Assembly (NCBI GenBank): GCA_011390955.1 | Contig: JAABRM010000006.1 | Location: forward strand, 62,001 to 126,000 | DNA length: 64,000 nucleotides | Direction: 5' to 3' | DNA from: Oscillatoriales cyanobacterium | GTDB lineage: Bacteria; Cyanobacteriota; Cyanobacteriia; Cyanobacteriales; Laspinemataceae | Shown: positions 7,175-17,681 of the stretch, in pieces | How positions within the stretch are numbered: the stretch's first letter is position 1 | How the letters are laid out: each line of letters starts with the position of its first letter | Position numbers and translations under genes: made by a program | Notes under the pieces: generated by a model | The model's database searches: none | Told to the model about the DNA's origin: nothing | What the model saw: the letters and a program-made list of their open reading frames with translations, nothing else

Positions 7175-9847
7175 ATGGGCAACTCTAATCTAGAGATTGG
7201 TTTGGCAGCCTTAAAACAAGGAGATTACCAAACCGCGATCGCCACTTTAGAAAATATCTGTGAAGCAGAACTGCACGAGTCCACAAGATTACGGGCGCAG
7301 ATCGCTTTGGTGCAAGCTTATCAGCAGATAGGCGATCGCGATCGAGCTTGCCAACTTTGTCAAACCCTGATTCACACCCAATCGACCACCAATGCCCCAG
7401 CGAAAAAATGGGCAATGGCCAAGTTACGGGAATTAAGCCCATCTCAGGATGTCGTAGCGGCATCCCCCCCGTCACCCAATTCAGGAAACAAGAATCCGGG
7501 CTTAATCAATGACCCCACAGGTTTTATGCCTTTTGAGAGTCCGGCAAATAGTCCAGCAAATAACCCAGTCAACCCGTCACCCACCGCAGACCCGACAGGT
7601 TTTGTCCCCTTATCTCCGGCGCCAGTAACCCCTAAACCACCGCAACCCACCAACCTACCCAGACCGGCAAATTCGGGAAAAATCACTAAATCTCAACCCA
7701 CCACAGCAAATCAGCCCCCTAAAAACCCAGAGTCCGGGGTTAAGCGACCTCCCAAACCGCCACCGCCGCCAAAATCTCCTTTACCCAAGGGGCAAGGATT
7801 ATCGCATGGGGTAAGACCGGCCAAACCGCCCCTACCGCCAAAGGTGAATATGCCGCCTCGTTCCCAGGCTGGAGCCTGGGAACTAGGATCGGTTGTGGCG
7901 CCCCCGCCGCCCCAGGCACGACCGGCGGCACCAATTCCCCAGCAACCCAGATTTATGCAAAACGGATCGGATTCGCCGACGGCGGATCCGAGTCCGACCC
8001 CAACTCAGCCCCCAGCCCCCATCCCCAGCCCTGAAATTACTTGGCGGCAAGCAGGACGGGCAAAAAATTGGCGCAAAATGAAGCCAGTGAAGCAAGGGCA
8101 ACTGTTTCTGGTGCAATTCACCACGGCGATCGCCCTATTTTGGCTCATGGTCCAATTCGTCGAGTTTTCCGTGCTGAACATTAATCAAGCTTTATCCCAA
8201 ATGCCGTTGCTTTCGCCAGTGCAATGGTTTTATCAAGACCAGACTTGGACAGTGTTGCTCGGTCTAATCGGGTTATTCATGGCATCTCCCTGGTTGATGG
8301 ATTTACTGCTGGAAAAGTGCTACGGTCTGCAACCGTTGTCCTGGAAAACTTTAAGCGATCGCAGTCCCGAAGCCTCCAAATTACTGCTTCAGTTTTCCCG
8401 CCAGCAAAATATTCCCCAATGCAAGCTGGGGCTATTACCCACCGATGCACCAATGGCCATCTCATTAGGTTGCTTACCCCGGTTTGCGCGAATTTTCGTC
8501 AGTCGGGGACTATTAGAAAAACTAGAACCCGATGAAATTGCCGCCATCTATGCCGGGGAATTAGGACATATTCTCAGTGGCACTTTACCCCTGATGTCCT
8601 TGGCCATGTTATTGTTACAGATTCCTTACAGTATCTATCTCCAAGTGGCTAAGGATGGTCAAACCTGGGAAAAAGTCTCCACCTCTCAAGGTCACTTTAT
8701 GACGGTCTGTGCCACCCTAATTTCTTCCGTCGCTTATGGGTTGTATTGGTTATTGCGTTGGCCAGTGTTGTGGCTTTCCCGGTTGCGACTTTATCACAGC
8801 GATCGCGCAGCGGCCCAACTCACCGGCAACCCCAACGGCTTATCCAGAGCTTTATTAAAAATTGCCATCGGTATGGCAGAAAATATTCAAACCGTCGGAG
8901 AAACCAGTGGGTTATTAGAAGGATGGGAACTGCTGACCCCAGTGGGTGTCCGACAAGCCTTGACATTCGGCAGTTGTGCCGGTAGGGACACGGCATGCCG
9001 TGTCCCTACTTGGGAAAATCTGCTCGCATGGGATCGGTCTAACCCTTGGCGCCCCTGGATGACCCTGAATAATTCTCATTTATTATTGGGCGATCGCCTC
9101 TATATTCTTTCGTTATATGCTAAGTTTTGGCAGCTAGAACCGGAGTTAGATTTTGTGGCTCCCCCCAAAGGCAAACTGGAAAAATCCGCAATTCAAAGGT
9201 TTATCCTCCAAGTCATCCCCTTTTTTGGCTTACCCTTGGGTTTGGCGATCGGCTTAGGTTTTTGGGCAATTGGTGGAATCGGTGGGATTTTGGGCATAGA
9301 GCAAGTCACCTGGCTATGGGGCGATCGGGCAATTCTACTTAGTTGTCTGCCCATTGGCATCAGTATGGGAATCTTACTGCGGATTAATCAATTCTTTCCC
9401 GATCTACCCCCACCCACATCTTCCGTCCCTGAATTATCAGAACTACTGACTAATCCCACCAGCTTACCCATCGATAGTCAACCCATTTACCTAGAAGGGA
9501 AATTATTGGGGCGTTCTGGGATTAGCAATGCTTTAGCTCAAGATTTAATCTTGCAATCATCCGAGGGACCGATCAAATTGCACTGTTTCTCCAAATTAGG
9601 CCCATTTGCCTATCTTTGGCCGTTGCAAAATCGTCCCATTGACCTGGTGGGTTCTCAGGTAAAAATCACCGGCTGGTTTCGCCGAGGCGCCACCGTCTGG
9701 GTGGACGTGGAAACCATCGCACCGACCAGTGACAGACAACGACCGCAGCTTTCCTTCCAATGTGGACATCCGATTTGGTCTACGGTTTTAGCGGCGATCG
9801 CTGCTCTTTGGGGCGTTTATCTCAACCTGCAAGGAGGCACACCCTAA
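7175..9847 (+). CDS. TPR and M48-like membrane protein with degenerate zinc site
   Basis: 890 residues. An N-terminal TPR-like region (8-70) is followed by a Pro-rich linker (about 95-300), then membrane segments and a domain resembling M48 (HtpX/Ste24) metallopeptidases: MAISLGCLPRFARIFVSRGLLEKLEPDEIAAIY is family-like by pattern. The expected HExxH reads GELGH at 461-465, losing the first zinc histidine. The later region that should supply the third ligand (ExxxD) reads LYHSD at 539-543, with L for E. It is therefore probably a non-catalytic relative. After further membrane segments comes a beta-rich C-terminal domain (about 770-860). Three palindromic repeats have entered the reading frame (see findings). 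Function unknown; a membrane scaffold is one possibility. Confidence 0.75.
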   Translation: MGNSNLEIGLAALKQGDYQTAIATLENICEAELHESTRLRAQIALVQAYQQIGDRDRACQLCQTLIHTQSTTNAPAKKWAMAKLRELSPSQDVVAASPPSPNSGNKNPGLINDPTGFMPFESPANSPANNPVNPSPTADPTGFVPLSPAPVTPKPPQPTNLPRPANSGKITKSQPTTANQPPKNPESGVKRPPKPPPPPKSPLPKGQGLSHGVRPAKPPLPPKVNMPPRSQAGAWELGSVVAPPPPQARPAAPIPQQPRFMQNGSDSPTADPSPTPTQPPAPIPSPEITWRQAGRAKNWRKMKPVKQGQLFLVQFTTAIALFWLMVQFVEFSVLNINQALSQMPLLSPVQWFYQDQTWTVLLGLIGLFMASPWLMDLLLEKCYGLQPLSWKTLSDRSPEASKLLLQFSRQQNIPQCKLGLLPTDAPMAISLGCLPRFARIFVSRGLLEKLEPDEIAAIYAGELGHILSGTLPLMSLAMLLLQIPYSIYLQVAKDGQTWEKVSTSQGHFMTVCATLISSVAYGLYWLLRWPVLWLSRLRLYHSDRAAAQLTGNPNGLSRALLKIAIGMAENIQTVGETSGLLEGWELLTPVGVRQALTFGSCAGRDTACRVPTWENLLAWDRSNPWRPWMTLNNSHLLLGDRLYILSLYAKFWQLEPELDFVAPPKGKLEKSAIQRFILQVIPFFGLPLGLAIGLGFWAIGGIGGILGIEQVTWLWGDRAILLSCLPIGISMGILLRINQFFPDLPPPTSSVPELSELLTNPTSLPIDSQPIYLEGKLLGRSGISNALAQDLILQSSEGPIKLHCFSKLGPFAYLWPLQNRPIDLVGSQVKITGWFRRGATVWVDVETIAPTSDRQRPQLSFQCGHPIWSTVLAAIAALWGVYLNLQGGTP

Positions 9848-9855
9848 TCCCGATC

Positions 9856-9873
9856 CAGCGGATCGATCCGCTG
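9856..9873. terminator. 18-bp perfect palindrome behind the M48-like gene
   Basis: CAGCGGATCGATCCGCTG is a perfect palindrome 9 bp after the stop codon of the M48-like gene. It is followed at 9881 by an A-tract rather than a U-tract on the plus strand, so it may be a processing or weak termination hairpin. Confidence 0.4.
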
Positions 9874-9908
9874 CATGGAGAAAAAAAATAAAATTTTCCT
9901 CAAAAAGT

Positions 9909-9926
9909 GTTACAATTTTTTACAAA
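9909..9926 (+). promoter_or_regulatory. HLR1-like RpaB site without an obvious gene
   Basis: GTTACAAT-TT-TTTACAAA matches the HLR1 consensus of two (G/T)TTACA(T/A)(T/A) octamers separated by 2 bp, the binding site of the cyanobacterial response regulator RpaB. No recognised gene follows on the plus strand for more than 1 kb. The M48-like gene ends 62 bp upstream. Confidence 0.45.
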
Positions 9927-10973
9927 ATTTCCGCCAACCTAAATCCCCGATGCAGGAGCAGGGAAATCAAAGCTGCTGGAGCGAATTCGGGATCCCACGA
10001 TTGATTCAGCTATGCCAAAACACCGATCGGGGTTCTTAACCATAAAAGACTGGCCTCTCACATATCCAAAGCGCGATCGAGCAAGCAGCATAGCGGTTGA
10101 CCCGCAAACAGACCATGAGAAATTAAGCAATCCGTTGGGTTTGTACCCTCATAAAGTCTAAGTTTTTTCAAAGTCCAGGCAAAAAATCTTCATCATCTCT
10201 AAAAAACTCGCCAAATAATGTGATAAGTTTAAAGATGGTCAAATGCACGCCTTTCGTCAGATCGTTAACGAAATTATCCATCAACCATCATTAACCGAAA
10301 AGGCTAAGTGACTAAGCAAAGTATAGCTAAAGCCCTAGCTAACAAAAATTTTGGGTTGCAGTGATTTATGATTAAACCGCGAAAAAATTTCATCAGACTT
10401 TTGTGAAGCCTAAACATTATTGCATCATTTTTTTAACTGGATCAAACACAAAGAGGACAACACCGTTGCTTCTCTGGCTCTCAAGTCTGGTAACGATTGC
10501 ACGACTTAACTTGATGGCGAAACTTATTCTAGGTTGAAAAGCTGAAAAGCACCCGCGAAAAATGAACGAAAAAATTCTGACAAAAATTCGGCTCATTTCT
10601 GTTATAATTACACAAGTCTATTGGCTCATCAAAATGGATTTCATACACCAGCATCTATGGAAGCAACGAATAGGTTAATTAGAACCTGACGGCTAAAATA
10701 ACTGGTGTGTCACCAAATCAGTGAATAGTGAAGTGTCACCCAACTCTCTCCTATTCTGAAGTCCGCATATTGCCCTTTAACCAGCAGGTAATGAGCCAGA
10801 GTGAATTCAAGTAGATCGAGCACTGAAATTTGGCGATCGTTTAATTTTCAATGTATTGTAAAGTTTCAATAAAAATCTAGCCAGATATAGTCATGTATGG
10901 TAATATATAGACATTATGTTTGGGCATATCTCACTTAAATCACTGGCGATGTCACCTTAATCATAAACCAGTC
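9927..10973. other. Long intergenic region before tnpB
   Basis: About 1 kb with no ORF I can support. It contains a possible 29-codon frame starting at 9950 just after the HLR1-like site, an imperfect hairpin AACACCGATCGGGGTT near 10019-10034, and a good -10 hexamer TATAAT at 10613-10618 without a well-spaced -35. The left end of the TnpB element must lie somewhere before 10974 but I cannot fix it from sequence alone. Confidence 0.6.
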
Positions 10974-12212
10974 ATGCAACTTGTAGAAAAACATATAATT
11001 AGCAAAAATCACTATCTGTTCAAAGAGGCAGACTATTTGTGCTTTCTGTCTAAAAATTTGTTTAACTATGCCAATTATATGATTCGTCAACAATTCTTTG
11101 CCACTGGAGAATACCTGAACTACTACTCTATCCAAAAAAGATGCCAAGGGACTCCAGATTATATCGCCTTACCTGCCAAGGTGTCGCAGCAAGTGTTATT
11201 ACGATTGCATGAAAGTTGGCAATCTTTTTTAAGCGCTAACCAAGAATACAAAAAACATCCAGAAAAATTTCAATCTCGGCCTCAAATTCCCAAGTATAAA
11301 CATAAAACCCTGGGGCGAAACGTCGTCACTTATACGGGTCAAGCTGTCAGTCAAACGGCATTAAAGAGAGGCTTGATTCATCTGTCTAAAACTCAAATCG
11401 TCTTGACAACTCAGGTCAAAGATGTTTGTCAAGTAAGAATCGTCCCCGGCTTGGCACATTATCAAATAGAAGTCGTTTACTCAGCCCCGGAAAACCCTGT
11501 AAAGACTAATAAATCAGGGGGCATTGCGGGGATTGATATTGGTTTAAATAATCTGGCCACAGTCACGGCCAATAAACAAGATTTTCAACCATTAATCATC
11601 AATGGAAAACCCCTAAAATCAATCAATGCTTATTTTCATAAGAAGCGGGCGGCTCTACAATCATTATTAGCCCCCAAACAGAAAACATCTCATCAAATAA
11701 GTCGGCTCACCCATAAACGAAACTGTAAGATAGATAATTATCTACATAATGCGAGTCGTTGGCTAATCGATCATCTTGTCGCTAACTCAATCGAGACCTT
11801 GGTGATTGGTAAAAATGACCATTGGAAAACTGGCATTAACTTGGGCAAAAGAACCAATCAAAATATGGTGTCAATTCCTCATGCCAGATTTATTCAGATG
11901 TTGACTTATAAAGCTCAATTAGTCGGCATTAAGGTCGTATTGGTTACAGAAGAATACACCTCGAAGTGTTCGTTTCTTGACCAAGAACCTTTGTGCAAAC
12001 AAGAAGTGTATCAAGGCAGAAGAATCCATCGAGGACTGTTTCGGTCAGGAAATGGGACTTTAATTAATGCCGACGTGAATGGTTCGTTAAATATCATCCG
12101 AAAAGCATTCCCCAACGCTTTTGCTGAGGGGATACAGGGGGTAGTAGTACCCCCAGTAAGGGTGACACCTTACAAAATGGTTGGAGCGGGCAAGTGTAAT
12201 ATTTGTCTATAA
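10974..12212 (+). CDS. tnpB: TnpB-type RNA-guided nuclease (IS200/IS605 OrfB family)
   Basis: 412 residues from the ATG at 10974 (MQLVEKHII); a TTG start 18 codons upstream is open but lacks family support. TnpB is an RNA-guided DNA endonuclease carried by IS200/IS605 elements. The RuvC acidic residues are visible: D188 in GIDIGLNNLATV, E326/E327 in TEEYTSKCS and D367 in NADVNGSLNI. The usual pair of CxxC motifs between the last two blocks is missing; instead the region reads SKCSFLDQEPLCK and GRRIHRGLF, a variant I know from cyanobacterial members. No tnpA lies beside it, so this is a TnpB-only (IS1341-like) copy. The frame is intact, so activity is plausible. Confidence 0.9.
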   Translation: MQLVEKHIISKNHYLFKEADYLCFLSKNLFNYANYMIRQQFFATGEYLNYYSIQKRCQGTPDYIALPAKVSQQVLLRLHESWQSFLSANQEYKKHPEKFQSRPQIPKYKHKTLGRNVVTYTGQAVSQTALKRGLIHLSKTQIVLTTQVKDVCQVRIVPGLAHYQIEVVYSAPENPVKTNKSGGIAGIDIGLNNLATVTANKQDFQPLIINGKPLKSINAYFHKKRAALQSLLAPKQKTSHQISRLTHKRNCKIDNYLHNASRWLIDHLVANSIETLVIGKNDHWKTGINLGKRTNQNMVSIPHARFIQMLTYKAQLVGIKVVLVTEEYTSKCSFLDQEPLCKQEVYQGRRIHRGLFRSGNGTLINADVNGSLNIIRKAFPNAFAEGIQGVVVPPVRVTPYKMVGAGKCNICL

Positions 12213-12260
12213 AACCTGTAACTATTATTACAACCAGAAAAATTCGCCACTTGCGAAAAG
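12137..12260 (+). ncRNA. Predicted TnpB guide RNA scaffold (omega RNA)
   Basis: The 3' end of tnpB holds two strong hairpins: GGGGGTA/TACCCCC with loop GTAG (12137-12154) and GTAAGG/CCTTAC with loop GTGACA (12156-12173). A third, TTCGC/GCGAA (12243-12257), lies 30 bp after the stop. In characterised TnpB systems the guide RNA comes from exactly this 3' end plus the element's right end. The 3' boundary, and so the guide sequence, cannot be placed without knowing the element end. Confidence 0.5.
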
Positions 12261-12410
12261 TATCCCCCTTATGTTTTTATATATAAGCGGGGTTACTGTG
12301 TATGGGAAATTTTTACAAGAAAAAGGACTAAATTCACTGACTTACATCCCAGTAATTGTTAAAGTTTTTTCCCGAAATCAATCAAAATCCAAGCAAAGGA
12401 GATAACTTTT

Positions 12411-12908
12411 ATGTCAATTCGTCTTTATGTTGGCAATTTGCCCAAAGAAATAGAACGCCAAGAGTTAGAGGCAGTTTTTGCAGATTGCGGCACTGCTGTC
12501 ACCACTAAGGTCATTAAAGACCGCAAAACAGGTAAATGTCGTGGCTTCGGTTTTGTCACCGTGAAAAACGATGAAGAAGCCGATAAAATTATCGAACAAT
12601 TTAACGGGCATATCTTTCAAGACAGTGCCCTAAAAATTGAAAAGGCATTACCTCGTGCGAAGAAAAAGAATGAAACAGAATCAGAAGAACCGGCGCCACG
12701 TCCTACTACTAATAAGGCCGCGACAAGTTCTTCTCCTTCTTCTTCTTCTTCGGCTTCCTCTTCTTCTCGTCGCGGAGGAAATAACAACAAAAATCGGCGC
12801 AATACTCAAGCCTCCGCTGAACCTGAAGCCATTCAGCCGGATCCCCGTTGGGCTGCTGACCTAGAAAAACTCAAAAAAATGTTAGCTGCTCAAGCAACAA
12901 ACCCCTAA
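12411..12908 (+). CDS. RRM-type RNA-binding protein
   Basis: 165 residues: one RNA-recognition motif (1-80) with RNP2 LYVGNL at 5-10 and RNP1 KCRGFGFV at 42-49, then a low-complexity tail rich in Ser, Asn and Arg with a serine run near 103-120, and a short C-terminal helix. This is the cyanobacterial Rbp family, involved in RNA metabolism, cold response and, in some members, mRNA localisation near thylakoids. The tail is longer than in the minimal Rbp proteins of about 100 residues. A purine-rich AAAGGAG precedes the ATG. Confidence 0.9.
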   Translation: MSIRLYVGNLPKEIERQELEAVFADCGTAVTTKVIKDRKTGKCRGFGFVTVKNDEEADKIIEQFNGHIFQDSALKIEKALPRAKKKNETESEEPAPRPTTNKAATSSSPSSSSSASSSSRRGGNNNKNRRNTQASAEPEAIQPDPRWAADLEKLKKMLAAQATNP

Positions 12909-12918
12909 GTTTTCTAAC

Positions 12919-12943
12919 GGCCAAGATTCATCGGATCTTGGCC
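12919..12943. terminator. Hairpin behind the RRM gene
   Basis: GGCCAAGAT and ATCTTGGCC form a perfect 9-bp stem with a 7-base loop, 11 bp after the stop codon. No U-tract follows, so it may stabilise the mRNA end rather than terminate alone. Confidence 0.5.
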
Positions 12944-12998
12944 GGCGATCGCGATGATAATTTTCCCGTGATTCAGGGATTTATTAACGAAAATAATT

Positions 12999-13046
12999 AG
13001 CGCGAAATCAGCTAAGACTGTTCAAAGACTTAGGTGATTTCGCGCT
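12999..13046. terminator. Long hairpin between convergent genes
   Basis: Arms 12999-13016 (AGCGCGAAATCAGCTAAG) and 13029-13046 pair at 17 of 18 positions around a 12-base loop. It lies between the convergent RRM gene and crtB and could end transcription from either side, or be a small mobile hairpin. Confidence 0.5.
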
Positions 13047-13208
13047 ACTTTTGTGATGATGATAAAAACATCCTGAAGCAGGACAAGTTTGCCGATAAAA
13101 TTGAGGGATTTTGGTGGTTTTCTTGTCGCGACTCTAAAGTAAAGTGCTACCGGAAAACCCGCCCCTCGGATTTGAGAAAGTACGAGATCGAGCGAACCAT
13201 TTGGAACC

Positions 13209-14138
13209 TTAGAGCGCTTGCGCTCTTAACCAAGCCACGGGTAAACAAGTAATTTTACCGGGAGTGGCCACAAAGGCTCGCTGACGAAAAACGTCATACT
13301 GATTCTTTTCAATCGCATCAAGAATCTTGCTATAAAGCATGGTCGCTGACCAAACCGGCCAACGAGCATCCCGACTAAGGGAACTAATCCCCTTTTCGGC
13401 TTCAACGTAGAACTTGCGAGCTCGTTGAATTTGAAACCGCATCAATTCCCGCCAACGATCGTCAACTACACCATTCAATAAATCCTGCTCTGTGTAGTTA
13501 AATAAAGCTAACTCCTCCAGAGGCAGATAGATGCGACCACGGCGAGCATCTTCTCCCACATCTCGCAGGATATTCGTGAGTTGATTGGCAATCCCCAGAG
13601 CGATCGCCCGTTCAGCGGGATTAGACAGTTCCTTGCTCCCAGACCAGGGCGCCTCTCGAGGCGAAGAATCCAACCCCATGACCGGCAGGGACATTAATCC
13701 CACTGTCCCGGCCACCCGGTAACAGTAGAGTTCCAAATCTTCAAAAGTCTGGTAGCGACTGCGGGACAGATCCATCCGCATCCCCGCAATCATATCCCGA
13801 AAGGGTTGAATCTCGATCTGAAAGCGTTCTAGAGTATCGACTAGGGCCACATCGGTGTCTTCTACCGGATCGCCAGCAAAGACAGATTCTAACTGGTGTT
13901 CCCATTGGTCAAGGGTTTCGGGGGTGGTTAATCGCGACCTTGGACCGTCCACCAGTTCATCAGTACGACGACACCAAGCGTATATGGCCCAAATGGCTCG
14001 GCGTTTCGACTCTGACATCAGCAAAGTACCCAGATAAAACGTTTTGGCGTAGGTCTGGGTAATTTGACGACAGAGTTCGTAGGCGTCCTCTCGGGCAGCC
14101 AGAGTTTTCATGCGAGGGCTTTGAGACAGTTGGAGCAT
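13209..14138 (-). CDS. crtB: Phytoene synthase
   Basis: 309 residues, typical length. It condenses two geranylgeranyl diphosphates into phytoene. Both Asp-rich motifs of the squalene/phytoene synthase family are visible: DELVD at 60-64 and DVGEDARRGRIYLP in the middle of the protein, together with YCYRVAGTVG. It lies downstream of crtP on the same strand with a gap of about 150 bp, the usual crtP-crtB arrangement of cyanobacteria. The last codons lie in a palindrome, GAGCGCTTGCGCTC, which may form the terminator hairpin at the stop. Confidence 0.96.
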   Translation of the reverse strand: MLQLSQSPRMKTLAAREDAYELCRQITQTYAKTFYLGTLLMSESKRRAIWAIYAWCRRTDELVDGPRSRLTTPETLDQWEHQLESVFAGDPVEDTDVALVDTLERFQIEIQPFRDMIAGMRMDLSRSRYQTFEDLELYCYRVAGTVGLMSLPVMGLDSSPREAPWSGSKELSNPAERAIALGIANQLTNILRDVGEDARRGRIYLPLEELALFNYTEQDLLNGVVDDRWRELMRFQIQRARKFYVEAEKGISSLSRDARWPVWSATMLYSKILDAIEKNQYDVFRQRAFVATPGKITCLPVAWLRAQAL

Positions 14139-14288
14139 TGATTGCAGGCTGGAAGGATGAAGGCTATCAGCTATGAAAGAGACGCTTGATTATGGCGTCT
14201 CTATTTGTCCGTTGTCGATGATCCGCGATCGGTAGACTATTAACGCTTGACTTTTAACAGTACACAGTCAACGACCAACAATCAATAT

Positions 14289-15785
<1,497 letters not shown>

Positions 15786-15787
15786 TT

Positions 15788-15812
15788 ATTATATGTTACA
15801 ATCCGTTACATT
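15788..15812 (-). promoter_or_regulatory. crtP core promoter with HLR1 (RpaB) element
   Basis: On the plus strand 15795-15812 reads GTTACAAT-CC-GTTACATT, a full match to the HLR1 double octamer. On the minus strand, the direction of crtP, a TATAAT -10 lies at 15793-15788, directly downstream of HLR1. The site therefore covers the -35 region, where bound RpaB would block RNA polymerase. This fits high-light induction by release of RpaB, as known for other HLR1 genes. Confidence 0.65.
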
Positions 15813-17168
15813 TTGCAGATTTCTTCAGGATTTTCCTCAATTCATCTGAGCCTGACGCAAAATCAACCGGAGTCAAGCCTACGGGGAACCGATTTGCGGC
15901 AGTCTGGGGACAGATCCATCGTCAGGGGGGCGGCGTGATTTTAGTCCAAGTCATGCCGGCGGATGCGGACTGGTTCTGACCTATTGGGGATCCATCAATC
16001 GCTGCCTCGGTCATTTTGGTAGAGGCGATCGCCCGGTCGGAGACGATCTGCTTCAAAACGATCGCCGATTTTTTTGAATCACTGATACACTTTTATTGAT
16101 CCGGCTGCGATGCAATTTTACCCAAATCGAGTCACGATCGCCTGAAATAATTGATTTTCAATGGATACTAGCAGTTAAATATCCACCGATGACTAAACTA
16201 AAACTTATATTAAGCATCAAATTTTCGGGCATTGCTCCAAGATCGTCTCAATTAACCGAAATTCCTTTGCTTCCATGACGATCGCTAAAATGATGCCCCA
16301 TCATCAGGAAACCTTGACCCGCTACAAAAACTCCTTTCCGACTCCGATGAAGCCATCGACTTTGGTTAGTCATTGAATTGGTCGATATCTGCCTAGATTC
16401 CTGAGTCTGTGGTCTGAGCGTGGAGCATCGTGACTCCTAGTCTGGCGCTGATTTTGGTAATCTCAGAATCGCTTTTGTGCCTTTTTGAGGATCCACATCA
16501 ATGGGTGAAGGTGAACCACCATAATGTCTTTTCTGGAGACTTTGATTCATCGAGAAGCCCGCATCTGAAACAAACATAATCTAGGCGATCTGAAGAAATA
16601 TATTGAATCCTGAAAACACAGAGAAAACCAGGGAGGACAATCAAAAATCATTTGTTGTTCGCGATCCAGATAGTTTGACTAACATCTTGCGATCGCGATT
16701 GCCGATGGTTCCCTTGCCCTAGGGCTTTACGGTGGTACTATTCAATAATTTTCAACATTTATTTTTTATAAAATTTTATTATTTTATTTGATTTTTAAAA
16801 TAAAAAATAGGACAATGAATTCAGACTAGGTTTAACATTAAGCCCGCTCTATCACTAATTTAATGCAACAAAAAGGAGAAAATATCTTTCCAATGATTGC
16901 CCAGGAAAAATATCAAAAATCACAGCAATAGTCATTGAGTCAGGGATCCCAGATCCGAAGTAACCGTCAGGCTGAAGTCAAATAAGTCTGATGGTCGAGA
17001 AAACTCGGAGCGATGGTAATCACTCAGTAACCGAAAGCCCTTGGCTTACCAAAAATCTGAAAATACATGATTAAGTAAGCGCAGGGCATTGAAAATATGA
17101 GGCAAAAATGACACATTTTCGAGCGGGTTTAATTTTGATAAAAACGAGCAGGAATTAAGGAGCAAGCA
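15813..17168. other. 1.35-kb intergenic region
   Basis: No supported gene lies between the divergent crtP and receiver genes. I see scattered HIP1 octamers, a strongly AT-rich block with self-complementary segments (about 16745-16810), and several ATG-started short frames with no protein character. It may hold the leader of the receiver gene or a decayed gene. Confidence 0.5.
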
Positions 17169-17534
17169 ATGAGTACAATTCTGATTGTTGACGATAGTGC
17201 AACGGTACGGGAAATGGTATCAGGAATCTTGAAAAAAGGTGGATTAAATGTCATTGAGGCGATTAACGGCACCGAAGCTCAAGACAAAATTCAGGCGCAA
17301 GTACCAGATTTAGTGGTGACGGATATTGTGATGCCGGAGATGAATGGTTACGAACTGTGTCGTTGGATTAAGAATAACCCAATATCTAAAGATGTCCCCG
17401 TAATTATGTGTACCAGTAAAGGTGAAGATTTCGATCGATATTGGGGAATGAAACAGGGCGCTGATGCTTATATTGCTAAACCATTTCGTCCGGTAGAACT
17501 GATGAAAACCATTAAGCAATTACTGAAAACTTAA
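17169..17534 (+). CDS. Single-domain response regulator, PilH/CheY type
   Basis: 121 residues, a lone receiver domain. The acidic pair D8-D9, the phosphoacceptor D52 in TDIVMPEMNGYELCRW, T82 in MCTSKG and K104 in AKPFRP are all present, so it should be phosphorylated. The sequence pattern is that of PilH/PixH-type regulators of type IV pilus motility and phototaxis. No kinase or CheW-like gene is adjacent. A clear Shine-Dalgarno AAGGAG lies 8 bp before the ATG. Confidence 0.88.
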   Translation: MSTILIVDDSATVREMVSGILKKGGLNVIEAINGTEAQDKIQAQVPDLVVTDIVMPEMNGYELCRWIKNNPISKDVPVIMCTSKGEDFDRYWGMKQGADAYIAKPFRPVELMKTIKQLLKT

Positions 17535-17647
17535 CGAATTTATCCAATAGATGGGTCGGGATTTATTTCAGAAAAATTAGGGAAGTATATTTTCTATTTT
17601 AGGCGATGATGAATTAGCCTTTAATAATTGAGAGGCAGTGAATGTAT

Positions 17648-17681
17648 AAGGTTTACTATAAATTTATTCATAGTAAACCTT
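17648..17681. terminator. Hairpin behind the receiver gene
   Basis: AAGGTTTACTAT and ATAGTAAACCTT form a perfect 12-bp stem with a 10-base loop, 114 bp after the stop. There is no long U-tract, so it is only a possible terminator. Confidence 0.45.

Noticed and set aside
10577-10618. Promoter CTGACA...TATAAT in the gap before tnpB
   Set aside because: The spacing is about 30 bp, too long; only the -10 hexamer is good.
12999-13252. Small gene between the RRM gene and crtB
   Set aside because: The frame at 13034 starts within the hairpin arm and overlaps crtB on the opposite strand without protein character.
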